From an uncultured Candidatus Saccharibacteria bacterium (GTDB lineage: Bacteria; Patescibacteriota; Saccharimonadia; Saccharimonadales; Saccharimonadaceae): a DNA stretch of 64,000 nucleotides. The notes under the pieces are model-generated. The model did no database searches and had not been told where the DNA came from. It saw only the letters and a program-made list of their open reading frames with translations. Both the position numbers and the translations under genes were made by a program. Each line of letters opens with the position of its first letter. Position 1 is the stretch's first letter. The DNA lies in assembly GCA_937924995.1 (NCBI GenBank), contig CALEXY010000019.1, forward strand, positions 1-64,000, written 5' to 3'. Below, piece after piece: positions 28,341-36,865 of the stretch.

Positions 28341-28366
28341 TCTAAGTTGTAATATTTTAGACTAAA
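28341..28366 (+). promoter_or_regulatory. Inverted repeat next to the ribosome site of the CBS-domain gene
   Basis: GTCTAA and TTAGAC flank an AT-rich loop of about ten bases and end just before AAAGGAGGAG. It could be an operator or an mRNA hairpin that controls access to the ribosome site. Confidence 0.35.
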
Positions 28367-28375
28367 GGAGGAGCC

Positions 28376-29443
28376 GTGTCAGAGGCGAACATGACAGATA
28401 TAACAGAAGATAGGACCGATTTTAACGGCGAACAAGAAAACGCGACTGGAGTATTCAGTGGTGAAGAATCTTCCCATGGATTAAAAGTTTGGTTTGAAAA
28501 AATCGGTGTGAAATTAGCCGCCTTTTTCGGTGCGATTAAACAATTTTTAAGCCGCAAAGACGGAGATGAAGAGGCGGACTCCTTCGAGGGGCCAATGAAT
28601 CATGGATTTTTCGACCGTAAATTTAATAAAGCAGAAAATGAATCTACAGAGGTCACACATGAGACTGGTACGCTTAGTCAATTTGGTGGAGCTAATTTAG
28701 TCAACAACCATTTTTCGAATTCTGAGCTTGAAACAACTCGCGCCACCGATACCGATGGCGATGGTATGATTAATCGCGAAAAAAGCGAAGAGGCATTAAC
28801 CAGACGCGAAGAGGCAACAGATTATCTGAAGAATACCAATTATTACATCGGTACCGCTGAAACAAAAGCGGTTGCTATGCCAGAAGTATTCATCCCGGAG
28901 ACTACGGAAGATTTTGTTTGGTTAATTAATAAAATGCCAAGCACGGTGCTTTCGGATAGCCAGAAAGAAACTCTAGGCAAGGTCATGAGTTTCGATAGTA
29001 AAAAGGTTTCTGATATTATGACACCTAAGGCGGAATTAAAATTCGTGGGCGAAGAAGATTATATGGGGCCATTAACCTTGTCTGGACTCTATAAATCAGG
29101 TCAGAGTCAGTTTCCTGTGGTTGATCGTCGTGGCGAATTAAGTGGAATTTTGCATGCCAAAACACTTTTCCAATTAGATATCAAGGACACCGATCAGGCT
29201 TCGGCTTTTATGGACTGCAAAATCGTCTATCTTTCGGAAGATTATCCACTCTACGAAGCACTTTTCACCTTGCTACGTTCACATGCGCAAGCTTTTGTGG
29301 TGGTGGATGAGGCAGGAAAAATCTCTGGCCTGCTCGACGCGCGCGTACTCCTAAGTTCCCTCCTTGCAATTGATGACTCGGCTGATTTTACTAAAGATGA
29401 AGATTTAGCTTCAGTAGTGGAATACGCCAAGCGCTTTAAGTAA
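28376..29443 (+). CDS. CBS-domain protein related to CorC/TlyC, no membrane domain
   Basis: 355 residues. The first 200 are variable and acidic; the C-terminal half carries a CBS pair (about 205-345) with the SDIMTPK entry motif typical of CorC/HlyC proteins. The usual DUF21 transmembrane domain is missing, though a short amphipathic stretch (about 37-60) might touch a membrane. CBS pairs bind adenine nucleotides and regulate partners. The start is GTG 28376 after a strong AAAGGAGGA site; an ATG lies five codons on. An EF-hand-like loop (DTDGDGMINRE, about 122-132) is also visible. Confidence 0.75.
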   Translation: MSEANMTDITEDRTDFNGEQENATGVFSGEESSHGLKVWFEKIGVKLAAFFGAIKQFLSRKDGDEEADSFEGPMNHGFFDRKFNKAENESTEVTHETGTLSQFGGANLVNNHFSNSELETTRATDTDGDGMINREKSEEALTRREEATDYLKNTNYYIGTAETKAVAMPEVFIPETTEDFVWLINKMPSTVLSDSQKETLGKVMSFDSKKVSDIMTPKAELKFVGEEDYMGPLTLSGLYKSGQSQFPVVDRRGELSGILHAKTLFQLDIKDTDQASAFMDCKIVYLSEDYPLYEALFTLLRSHAQAFVVVDEAGKISGLLDARVLLSSLLAIDDSADFTKDEDLASVVEYAKRFK

Positions 29444-29469
29444 AATTAATTTATTAAGGTTTGACTTAG

Positions 29470-30300
29470 ATGCAGAATAGACGCTTACTCAAAAGACGTG
29501 TAGTAACCGGCCTAAGCTTGCTGGGTTTGTTCTTGCTGACAGTGGCGCTAAATCCAAAATCTTATAATTATACACCAGTCTATTCTGAGCAGCAGAGTGA
29601 AAGCATTAAGTCCGACGAGCGTGGCAACGCGAGTAATGCTGAACCCACAGAAGGCAATACTGGACCCAAAGAAACTCAAAACAATCCAGATAAATCCAAT
29701 GCTACGAATCCCATGAATAGTACCGATACTTCTAATTCCAAGCCGCTAGCTAGCGAGGTCTTGTCTAATCTCGAAGTTAAGGGTCGTGCGCCAAAGACTG
29801 GTTATAAACGCACAGAATTTTATAAGAATTGGCCAGAAATCGAGGGTTGTAATCTGAGACAACGTATCTTGAAGCGGGATTTTAGCGAGACGGCGAAGAC
29901 CGACCAAAAGTGCAATGTGATTTCGGGTAGTTTTTATGAACCGTACACCGGGACTTGGATGAGTTTTTCGAGCCGTGAAGAGATTGGTAAGAAAATTCAG
30001 ATTGACCACATCGTGGCGCTTTCGGATGCTTGGCAAAAAGGCGCACAATATCTCAGCAGCGACATTAGATTTCAGATTGCGACTGATCCACTAAATCTCG
30101 CCGCAGTGGATGGGCCAGCCAACCAACAAAAATCTGATAGCGATGCGGCGAGTTGGCTACCGAAGAATAAGAGTTTTCGTTGCCAATATGTGGCACGCCA
30201 GATTTCGGTGAAGAAAAAATATAATCTCTGGGTGACAGAAGCAGAAAAATCCGCGATGAGCAATGTCCTAGGCGGATGTCCGGAGCAGAGAAGCTACTAA
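29470..30300 (+). CDS. Membrane-anchored HNH nuclease (DUF1524 family)
   Basis: 276 residues. An N-terminal membrane segment (about 11-26), a Ser/Asn/Glu-rich linker to about 95, then a DUF1524/GmrSD-C-type HNH domain with IQIDHIVALSDAWQKGA (about 176-192), DPLNLAAVDGPANQQKSDSD and WLPKN. Relatives are secreted nucleases of actinobacteria. An extracellular DNA-degrading role fits an organism that depends on outside nucleotides (inference). It lies 26 bases after the CBS gene and ends just before a GNAT gene on the same strand. Confidence 0.85.
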   Translation: MQNRRLLKRRVVTGLSLLGLFLLTVALNPKSYNYTPVYSEQQSESIKSDERGNASNAEPTEGNTGPKETQNNPDKSNATNPMNSTDTSNSKPLASEVLSNLEVKGRAPKTGYKRTEFYKNWPEIEGCNLRQRILKRDFSETAKTDQKCNVISGSFYEPYTGTWMSFSSREEIGKKIQIDHIVALSDAWQKGAQYLSSDIRFQIATDPLNLAAVDGPANQQKSDSDAASWLPKNKSFRCQYVARQISVKKKYNLWVTEAEKSAMSNVLGGCPEQRSY

Positions 30301-30344
30301 AACGTCAAACACATAAACAATTTAAATACTTAGAGGATGAAAAA

Positions 30345-30845
30345 ATGATTAGAGAGATGGATATAAACGACCGAAAAGATATAGACGAAATGCAATTTGA
30401 CCTACAAAAGTATTTTTCGGAAATTGATCAGACCCGTGAGTCTCAACCATATAAGAATATTAATGACGCGCATTATTATATGCAGAAGATGATGGACGAT
30501 GCAAAGAATATGGATGGTAAGATTTTTGTTGCTGAAGAGGAGGATGGTAGGCTTACTGGGTTTATTCAAGGCGTAATAATTGAACATAGAAAGGGCGAAG
30601 ACGATTTTTACGACCTAACACATAAGTCCTCCAAAGAAGGTTGGGTTGGTTTGTTATTTGTGAGGCCGGAATATAGAGGACGTAATATTGGACAAAATCT
30701 GCTTAACGAGATAAAAAATTACTTCAAATCAAAAAATTGCACAAGTATGAAATTACTCGTTTTATCCGACAACAAACATGCAATAGCCGTCTATGAGAAA
30801 AACGGTTTTATGCGTCATGATTTAGAAATGACATTAAATATCTGA
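30345..30845 (+). CDS. GNAT-family N-acetyltransferase
   Basis: 166 residues. A single GNAT domain with the acetyl-CoA loop VRPEYRGRNIGQNLL (about 106-120) and the C-terminal AIAVYEKNGF motif. The substrate is unknown. I chose ATG 30345 because AGAGG lies 8 bases upstream; the longer frame overlaps the nuclease gene. AT-rich codon use (many ATA codons) differs from its housekeeping neighbours and, together with the tRNA-derived repeats just downstream, suggests recent acquisition. A hairpin terminator follows at 30857. Confidence 0.85.
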   Translation: MIREMDINDRKDIDEMQFDLQKYFSEIDQTRESQPYKNINDAHYYMQKMMDDAKNMDGKIFVAEEEDGRLTGFIQGVIIEHRKGEDDFYDLTHKSSKEGWVGLLFVRPEYRGRNIGQNLLNEIKNYFKSKNCTSMKLLVLSDNKHAIAVYEKNGFMRHDLEMTLNI

Positions 30846-30856
30846 TGTAAAAAAAG

Positions 30857-30876
30857 AACTCCGCAAGGAGTTATTT
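30857..30876 (+). terminator. Terminator of the GNAT gene, first copy of a duplicated hairpin
   Basis: AACTCC-GCAA-GGAGTT with A and T runs on both sides. The same 27 bases recur at 31090-31116 next to tRNA-Leu. Confidence 0.75.
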
Positions 30877-31096
30877 AGGCGGACCTGACTAGTCGATATT
30901 TTTCTCTTTGAGAAAAATATCTGTTCCTCCTCGCTCGGAAAGAAAAAAGCTAGCTTTTTTCTTTCACTCGCTTCGTCGTCCAGTCGAACTACGTTCTCGT
31001 CTAATCTAGATACCAACTAAAAAAGTCTACCAAGGTAGACTTCTTTAGTTGGTGCACCTGTTTGCCCCTTGGGACGCATCGGGTGCAACAAAAAAG

Positions 31097-31118
31097 AACT
31101 CCGCAAGGAGTTATTTTT
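31097..31118 (-). terminator. Terminator of tRNA-Leu(GAG)
   Basis: On the minus strand AACTCC-TTGC-GGAGTT is followed by CTTTTTT, just after the CCA end of the tRNA. Confidence 0.75.
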
Positions 31119-31203
31119 TGGTGCACCTGACTAGACTCGAACTAGCACACCCGAAGGCACTACCACCTCAAGGTAGCGTGTATACCAATTTCACCACAGG
31201 TGC
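31119..31203 (-). tRNA. tRNA-Leu (anticodon GAG)
   Basis: 85 bases with encoded CCA. Acceptor GCACCTG pairs with CAGGTGC, anticodon arm CTACC-TTGAGGT-GGTAG, long variable arm typical of Leu, T arm GCTAG-TTCGAGT-CTAGT. Promoter TGT-TATAAT lies 8 bases upstream. Confidence 0.93.
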
Positions 31204-31211
31204 ATACGGTT

Positions 31212-31220
31212 ATTATAACA
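31212..31220 (-). promoter_or_regulatory. Extended -10 promoter of tRNA-Leu(GAG)
   Basis: TGT-TATAAT on the minus strand, 8 bases before the mature 5' end. Confidence 0.6.
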
Positions 31221-31264
31221 TATTTTTTCGCTATGGGGAGAAAAATCTTGAAATTATTCCGATT

Positions 31265-33028
31265 CTACGGAGTACGATTTTTGAAAGTCTTCTTTACAGA
31301 CCAATTAATAATATCGTTAAAGCGGTCTTCACCCGAGACTAGATGCTGATCCGCCGAGAAGGCGCGCACGTTTTTATTCATAAAATATGGCAAGCTAGAT
31401 TGATAAAGCGCGATCGAAGGTACATCGTCGAGCCAGATTTCAAGGAATTTACGGTATTTGGCGTCGCGCAACGAGGTATCAATCGTATTTCTAGCACTGA
31501 GAATCAAGTTCGAAACCGTAGCATTCTTATAATTACTCAGGTTATAGCCATTTTCGGTGGCTTCGGCCGAGTGATAATAAGGCACCACATCCGGATCGGC
31601 GCCCATGGCGATTTCATAAATCAAAATATCATAATTACGTGGACGGAGGACATTAAGTGTAAAATCCTGAGAAGCTTCGTAGGCCGCAACTTGGTTTGGC
31701 ACACCAAGAGATTTTAGCTGCTCACCGAGGCGATTAGCGATTTCTTCCATATATTTATCACCCTTAACCGTAACGATACGGAGATCGGTGCCAAAATACT
31801 CTGGCTTATTGGCCTTAAAATTATCCAGCTTAGATTTGGCTTCAGTGACATTAGTAACAGCAGCCTCTGGGAAAGACAAGGTCTTGGCTTGCTGTTCAGT
31901 GATCGGGAATTTGAGGGCCTGTTCGCCGTTTAGACCTGATAAGAGATTACCATAGTTCAAACCTTGACGAAGTGCCTGGCGGAAAGCCTTATCTTGAAGA
32001 GCAGTATTAGAAGTAGAGGTCGTATTTAGGAAGGCAAAGACACCATAATTAACGGTGGTTTGTTGCTCTTTGAGGCTTTTTTCATTGAGAAGCTCCGTAG
32101 TGTAACGAGACGGAAGGCTGCCGGTGGCAGTAATGGAGCCGGATTTCAGAGAAGCTTTGATCGCGTCAGTGGTTAAGAAAGCATGGATAGAAAAACTATC
32201 AAGCAGAGTCTTTCCCTTGTAATAATTTTGGTTACGGTTCAAATAGACTACTTTTTCGCCTTCATTACCGATGGTTTGGGTAGCCTTAAAGACGAACGGA
32301 CCCGAAGAAATTGGCTTGGTAAACATTTTATGCTCATTCAATTGCTCCGGCTTCACATCCTTCAAAATATGGGCTGGAAGGATGGGGAAATTCAAATTAC
32401 TTTCGAAGAAAGCATTAGTATTTTCAAGCTTAAAAACCAGTGAGCCATCTTCGGCTTGGCGTACGGTGGCGCCATTCAATTTACTACTGAAGTTCGATTT
32501 TAGAGAGGCACTCTTAATCGTATTAACCGTATAGAGCACATCTTCCGTAGTAAGGTCGTCGCCGTCTGACCATTTCAAATTCTGGCGCAGGCGCACCGTC
32601 CACTCATCGCCAGTAGTATTACTAGTAATTGTTTCGGCCAGACCTGCACCGGTATGACCAGAGTAATCTACCTCCGCCAGACGAGCAAACATCAGACGAG
32701 AAAGAGCCTCCTCTGAGAAAGTGGTGGCAAAAAGCGGGTTCATAGAGTTGATCTTGCCCAGAGTACCTTCGGTGAAATTACCACCATCAGTGTAGGCTTC
32801 CACGGCATAGGATTCGGAATACCAAACTGATTGCACGGTAGCAAAAATAAGGATGGCTAAAATCAAAAGCACCCATTCCAGCACAAAGAGTCGGACATTT
32901 TTCACATGCGAAATATGGCCAATCAAGTTTTCCTTGACGTGCTCTTTACTGTTTTCGCTGATTTTGCGACTGAAGAGCGTAATTTTTTTGGAAATTTTTT
33001 GACTACGTTTTTTGAGGGTCTTATTCAT
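31265..33028 (-). CDS. Membrane-anchored family-5 (peptide/nickel type) substrate-binding protein
   Basis: 587 residues. A basic cytosolic N-terminus (1-45), one membrane segment (about 48-67) and a large exported SBP_bac_5 domain with MNPLF near the start, WSDGDDLTTEDVLYT and the central Pro/Gly-rich region. Family members bind peptides for ABC transporters. There is no lipobox cysteine, so anchoring is by the membrane helix. No permease or ATPase gene is adjacent; it may work with a transporter elsewhere or act as a stand-alone binder. It is last in an operon with secG (3-base gap) and a holin-like gene. Confidence 0.88.
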   Translation of the reverse strand: MNKTLKKRSQKISKKITLFSRKISENSKEHVKENLIGHISHVKNVRLFVLEWVLLILAILIFATVQSVWYSESYAVEAYTDGGNFTEGTLGKINSMNPLFATTFSEEALSRLMFARLAEVDYSGHTGAGLAETITSNTTGDEWTVRLRQNLKWSDGDDLTTEDVLYTVNTIKSASLKSNFSSKLNGATVRQAEDGSLVFKLENTNAFFESNLNFPILPAHILKDVKPEQLNEHKMFTKPISSGPFVFKATQTIGNEGEKVVYLNRNQNYYKGKTLLDSFSIHAFLTTDAIKASLKSGSITATGSLPSRYTTELLNEKSLKEQQTTVNYGVFAFLNTTSTSNTALQDKAFRQALRQGLNYGNLLSGLNGEQALKFPITEQQAKTLSFPEAAVTNVTEAKSKLDNFKANKPEYFGTDLRIVTVKGDKYMEEIANRLGEQLKSLGVPNQVAAYEASQDFTLNVLRPRNYDILIYEIAMGADPDVVPYYHSAEATENGYNLSNYKNATVSNLILSARNTIDTSLRDAKYRKFLEIWLDDVPSIALYQSSLPYFMNKNVRAFSADQHLVSGEDRFNDIINWSVKKTFKNRTP

Positions 33029-33031
33029 AAT

Positions 33032-33265
33032 TTAACTAATGGTAGGCAGCAAAAGCATACCTAAGATTGAGGCGACGAACATCACGACCAACACCACAGT
33101 GGCATTAAAGAGGGATTTTTCGAGACCTCGACGGGTGGTATATAATTCACCACTTGCACCAAAGCCCGCACCGAGGGAGGCGCCGCGTTGTTGCAATAAA
33201 ATGAGGAGCATGGCGAGAACGGCCGAGATAAGACTTACACTTTCGAGGATACTTCCAATATTCAT
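33032..33265 (-). CDS. secG: Preprotein translocase subunit SecG
   Basis: 77 residues with two membrane helices (about 7-24 and 53-73) joined by the family loop with LLQQRGASLGAGFG. SecG assists SecYE in protein export, which suits the many exported proteins in this window. It sits between the holin-like and substrate-binding genes with 3-base gaps. Confidence 0.88.
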   Translation of the reverse strand: MNIGSILESVSLISAVLAMLLILLQQRGASLGAGFGASGELYTTRRGLEKSLFNATVVLVVMFVASILGMLLLPTIS

Positions 33266-33268
33266 ATT

Positions 33269-33634
33269 TTAATTATAGTCTGGAATGACGAAATTAACAA
33301 GACTTGTCAGGACACTCATCAGTAGCCACGACCAAACTAACTGAATACCAGAGATAGAAATATGTGGGACCAGGTGTACGACCAACCACAACATTGCAAT
33401 GTTGAGCACCAAGTTAAAAATCCCCATAGTGAGTAAAATCAGAGGCAGAGCGAAAATAGTTAAAATTGGCTTCACGATGGTTTGAACCACAGAAAGCACG
33501 AGGCCGGCAGTGACAAAAACCCCGAAAGTATCAACCTCTTGATCGACACGACCAAAAAGTTTGACACAAATCCACATCAAGAACGAGGAAACAATCCAAC
33601 GCAGGATGAAAAATTTAATTTGCTTTTTTATCAT
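33269..33634 (-). CDS. Four-helix membrane protein, phage-holin family IV-like
   Basis: 121 residues with about four hydrophobic helices (10-25, 37-55, 58-85, 97-116) and the VVQTIVKPIL and LPLILLTMGIFNLVLN stretches characteristic of the mycobacterial-type four-TMS holin family. Chromosomal members have no proven lytic role and function is unknown. The ATG lies exactly 6 bases after TGC-TACAAT, so a leaderless operon mRNA with secG and the binding protein is predicted. Confidence 0.75.
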   Translation of the reverse strand: MIKKQIKFFILRWIVSSFLMWICVKLFGRVDQEVDTFGVFVTAGLVLSVVQTIVKPILTIFALPLILLTMGIFNLVLNIAMLWLVVHLVPHISISGIQLVWSWLLMSVLTSLVNFVIPDYN

Positions 33635-33640
33635 AAGCCT

Positions 33641-33649
33641 ATTGTAGCA
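33641..33649 (-). promoter_or_regulatory. Extended -10 promoter of the holin-secG-SBP operon
   Basis: TGC-TACAAT on the minus strand, 6 bases before the start codon. Confidence 0.5.
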
Positions 33650-33664
33650 CGATTTTATATGATT

Positions 33665-34945
33665 TTATTTGAACATGCGCTTACTACGCAACTGACGATG
33701 AAAAGTAATGGCAAAACGATGCGCCTCTTCATCGATGCGTGCGATAAGCTTGGCGAGATGCGATTCATTAGAAAAAACTTGACTGGAAAAACTCAGAACC
33801 CCCTGGTGTGAGTGTGGGATAATTAAATTAACATCAGCATTTCTAGTATGGTCACCGGATTTATTACGTCCGATGGCAGGAATTTTAGCCTCAATTAACA
33901 GAGGTAAAACCGCCCGAAGCTGCAAATCGGAGCCATCCAAGATAATCAAATCAGGATATTCCCATTCCTGGTGCTTAAGACGGCGCGTCACCACTTCACG
34001 CATACTAGCGGTGTCGTCATTTTTACTACTTTTAATCTTAAATTTACGATAATCCGCGCGGCTCGCCACGCCATTTTTGAAAACTACCATGCTGGCTACG
34101 GTGTCGGAGCCAGAAATATGCGAAATATCGTAACCCTCAATGCGACGCGGTACCGATTCAAGGTTAAGGAGTTTCTGAATCTGCAACAATGCCTGGTCAG
34201 AAGATAAATCGAGAAATTCCTTGTCGGAAAAAATAATTTTACGTTTCAACCCCTTCAGACCAAAATATTCATCGCGGAGTTTAGCCGCCATCTCAAACTC
34301 ACCAAGCGAGGCGTGGCGGTGCATGTCGCGCTCAATTTCTCTCAATAAGTTATCTCGGTCGCCATTTAGATAACGGATAAGACGACGAAGCTCAGTTTTG
34401 TAGGCTTTTTCGGTGGTTTTGCCAATCTCAATACCTGGCGTGAGGCCGAGATCAGTGTCGAGAGTTTTCTTGCCGTTATAAGGTTTATCGTAGTAAGGAA
34501 AAATTTTTCTTAACACTCTCAGCGCCTTAATAATCGTAGTTTTGGCGTAAAACGGGCCGATATAGGTCGCCTTATCATCTAAGGGATTTCGCGTAATCGA
34601 GACATCTGGGACCGGCTGGTCCATATTGATTCGCACGTAACTGACAGTTTTATCGTCACGAAGTAAAATATTCCACTTCGGCATATAGCGCTTAATCATT
34701 TCCGACTCGAGGAAGAGCGCATCCATTTCGGTGTCGACGATTAGCCAATCAGTGTCGTGAATTTCCGCTACTAAGGCTTCGGTTTTGGGATCTTTTTCGG
34801 TGTTTTGAAAGTATTGACGGACCCGATTTTTTAAGACCGCCGCCTTGCCCACATAAATCACTTCCCCTTCGCGGTTTTTATGAAAATACACCCCAGGGCT
34901 ACTGGGGAGTGTTTTCAACTTAGCTTTGAGTTCCGCCGAAATCAT
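33665..34945 (-). CDS. uvrC: Excinuclease ABC subunit C, short form without C-terminal helix-hairpin-helix
   Basis: 426 residues against about 600 in most bacteria. Present are the GIY-YIG nuclease (about 14-95; GVYFHKNREG, VIYVGKA), a UVR motif (about 200-235) and the RNase-H-like second nuclease (YDISHISGSDTVASMVVF, LIILDGS, EEAHRFAITFHR). The protein stops right after this domain, so the tandem HhH DNA-binding part is lost. It makes both incisions in nucleotide excision repair with UvrAB. The ATG is 7 bases after TATAAT. The ending is clean, so it is not an obvious frameshift. Confidence 0.92.
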   Translation of the reverse strand: MISAELKAKLKTLPSSPGVYFHKNREGEVIYVGKAAVLKNRVRQYFQNTEKDPKTEALVAEIHDTDWLIVDTEMDALFLESEMIKRYMPKWNILLRDDKTVSYVRINMDQPVPDVSITRNPLDDKATYIGPFYAKTTIIKALRVLRKIFPYYDKPYNGKKTLDTDLGLTPGIEIGKTTEKAYKTELRRLIRYLNGDRDNLLREIERDMHRHASLGEFEMAAKLRDEYFGLKGLKRKIIFSDKEFLDLSSDQALLQIQKLLNLESVPRRIEGYDISHISGSDTVASMVVFKNGVASRADYRKFKIKSSKNDDTASMREVVTRRLKHQEWEYPDLIILDGSDLQLRAVLPLLIEAKIPAIGRNKSGDHTRNADVNLIIPHSHQGVLSFSSQVFSNESHLAKLIARIDEEAHRFAITFHRQLRSKRMFK

Positions 34946-34952
34946 TATTTTA

Positions 34953-34958
34953 ATTATA
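34953..34958 (-). promoter_or_regulatory. -10 box of uvrC
   Basis: TATAAT on the minus strand, 7 bases before the ATG. Confidence 0.5.
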
Positions 34959-34993
34959 AAATATTTCTGATTTTTTACAAAATCTGCATCCGA

Positions 34994-35032
34994 GTTAACA
35001 TCTCAAAGTGTTGCACTTGAGAGGTTAGAGTA
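34994..35032 (-). terminator. Hairpin after the 36822-35077 gene
   Basis: CTCAAGTG and CACTTTGAG arms with flanking TAAC/GTTA pairing around a CAA loop, read on the minus strand. The T run is poor, so terminator function is moderately supported. Confidence 0.4.
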
Positions 35033-35076
35033 AGACGCCTGGGTCGACATCTCAGACCGTGATGCTTTTTAGGCTA

Positions 35077-36822
35077 TTAGATAAGATTGGCGTCTTTTAA
35101 GAGTTTTTCGGCGTCGGTGGTGTTTTGAAGGGGATTCTGGAGTGGGGTCTTTTTCATGATTTCCTCGAATTGATCGAGCTTCAAAATCTTACTCAGGCTA
35201 TCAAAGATTGGAGTGGACTCAGCTGGGACTTTAATTTCCTTTTTCTTAGAATCTTTGAAACGCATCACGGCGTGAGTTTGATCGAGCTCTTTTGAATTCT
35301 TTTGGCTAGGAGTGGTAAAGATTAGCCCCTTAATATCGCCCGTAAAAGTATCGATACCCACGAAGATATTAACAGTGCTCTTTATTTCTTGGATATATTT
35401 GTCGTAATCTTTGATGGTTTTATCCTTCAAAACACCCTGCTCTTCCTCTTCATAGGAGTTTGGGGCAAGAGAGTAGGCATTCGAGAGACATTTAGAAATT
35501 TCGGTATTTTGGGAGGCTTTATTGGCAGCCTCGAGGAAGCGACTAAGTTTATTATCGTTAAAGGTGACGCGGTAGAGTTTACCGAGATCACCCGAAAGCT
35601 TGACATAGCTAGCGGATTCTTCACTATTTAATTCAGTGAAATTGGCAAATTCATTCTCGCGGTAAAGCTTAGTCATGAGTTCGGACTGCTGATTATGAGT
35701 CTTACCGATATTTTGAGTCACGCAAGAAAGAGTCCCGGCAATACCGTTCTGTAAAACTTTTGGTAAGGTAAAGCCTAGCGCACCACTAAATCCTGCGATT
35801 ACTTCCTCAGCATCGATACGCTGCCATTTGTTTTCAATTTCCATCGCAAAGTCATCGAGAGATTTTTGCATTTCTGAGTCAATTTCCTTACCCGAACCTT
35901 TTAGTACAGCGGTCAAACTATCCTTTAGATGATCGAGTTTAAGGTAAATTTTGCCATCTTGGGCCAAAATCCCCTCGAGGCCGAGCAGGATTGGCGAATT
36001 ATCGCCCTTCATGGTGAAATTTAGAGTGGCGTGGACGGCGGCAGAATTTTCTGTACTACCGCGACTAAGGCTAACGCGAAGATCAGCCTGCTGAATTTGA
36101 CTTTCGCCTTTGGTATTTAGCGTGTCACCGGTGACAAATTGTTGGAATTCAATATCGGAACCACTAACTTTGTGGAAGATTTTAGAAAAAGTACTGGCAC
36201 TGACGTTCGCGAAAAAGAAAAAGTAAATAAAGAGCGCGATACCAGCAGCGATAAGGATGGCAAGGAGATGGAGGAAGATTTTTTGAGCTTTGGTTTTCTC
36301 TTTTTTGGCCGGAGTTTCGGCTTCGGTATTAGCTTCGGTATTTTCGGAAGCGGAATCAGAAATAGATTCGTGGGTGGAATCGGAAGCAGAGTCAGACACG
36401 GAATCTGGAACAAACTCGGAAGCGGAGAAAGCGGAACTAGAACTGGTGGTTACAGTAGTATCTTCGGTCGACTCTTCGTAATTATTTTCTTTTAAAACTT
36501 CGTCGAGAATATGGTCTTTATTTTCTGAGATTTTGGTGTTTTCAGAAGTTGCAACGTCTTCTGCAACTTCGGCGGCTAAAATCGGATTTTCCGAGGATTC
36601 CTCAGAGATAAAATCGGCCATATTATTAATCAAATCATCCGATAAAACGCTGGAACTTTCGGTTTTTGGAATTTCAGTATCTACACTTTGCGTTTTAGCT
36701 GGTTCCGATGCCTGGGCATTAAAATGCACGCTGCTCGCACTAACCCCAGCTTCTTTGATTTGATTTTTTGGGCCTGTTTCAATCGGATTGACCTCGAGGT
36801 CAAAATCGAATTTATCCGCCAT
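35077..36822 (-). CDS. Single-pass membrane protein of unknown function with acidic Ser-rich N-terminus
   Basis: 581 residues. The first about 180 are acidic, Ser/Thr/Glu-rich and disordered, with DSASDS-like repeats. A membrane helix at about 186-208 follows a Lys-rich stop (PAKKEKTKAQK), and about 370 exported residues form a domain I do not recognise; it has beta-rich spacing (YLKLDHLKDSLTAV, SCVTQNIGKT). It may bind a ligand or act in the envelope. The ribosome site AAAGGGAAG is 3 bases before the ATG, and a TGC-TAAAAT promoter lies about 44 bases upstream. Confidence 0.65.
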   Translation of the reverse strand: MADKFDFDLEVNPIETGPKNQIKEAGVSASSVHFNAQASEPAKTQSVDTEIPKTESSSVLSDDLINNMADFISEESSENPILAAEVAEDVATSENTKISENKDHILDEVLKENNYEESTEDTTVTTSSSSAFSASEFVPDSVSDSASDSTHESISDSASENTEANTEAETPAKKEKTKAQKIFLHLLAILIAAGIALFIYFFFFANVSASTFSKIFHKVSGSDIEFQQFVTGDTLNTKGESQIQQADLRVSLSRGSTENSAAVHATLNFTMKGDNSPILLGLEGILAQDGKIYLKLDHLKDSLTAVLKGSGKEIDSEMQKSLDDFAMEIENKWQRIDAEEVIAGFSGALGFTLPKVLQNGIAGTLSCVTQNIGKTHNQQSELMTKLYRENEFANFTELNSEESASYVKLSGDLGKLYRVTFNDNKLSRFLEAANKASQNTEISKCLSNAYSLAPNSYEEEEQGVLKDKTIKDYDKYIQEIKSTVNIFVGIDTFTGDIKGLIFTTPSQKNSKELDQTHAVMRFKDSKKKEIKVPAESTPIFDSLSKILKLDQFEEIMKKTPLQNPLQNTTDAEKLLKDANLI

Positions 36823-36865
36823 GCTTCCCTTTCTCGTGATTAAGTTTGCTCAAATATTCCTCTAT

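Larger units (their letters stand above)
30850..31118. repeat. Hairpin cluster bounded by copies of a tRNA-Leu 3' end and terminator
   Basis: No gene is visible. It holds five palindromes: 30857-30872, 30895-30921 (12-bp stem), 30938-30965 (13-bp stem), 31012-31053 (20-bp near-perfect stem with AA loop) and 31097-31112. The first and last are identical terminators. After each comes ACCTGACTAG followed by TCGA, which in the second copy is the T-arm/acceptor end of the real tRNA-Leu. A third tRNA-end fragment (GGTGCACCTG) is at 31051. This looks like decayed tRNA copies or an integration scar. Confidence 0.6.

Noticed and set aside
30276..30344. Upstream start of the GNAT gene overlapping the nuclease gene
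   Set aside because: The extra 23 residues are outside the GNAT fold and lack a ribosome site, while ATG 30345 has one.
33269..33634. Prophage remnant suggested by the holin-like gene
   Set aside because: No other phage gene is nearby, and the gene is in a tight operon with secG and a substrate-binding protein.
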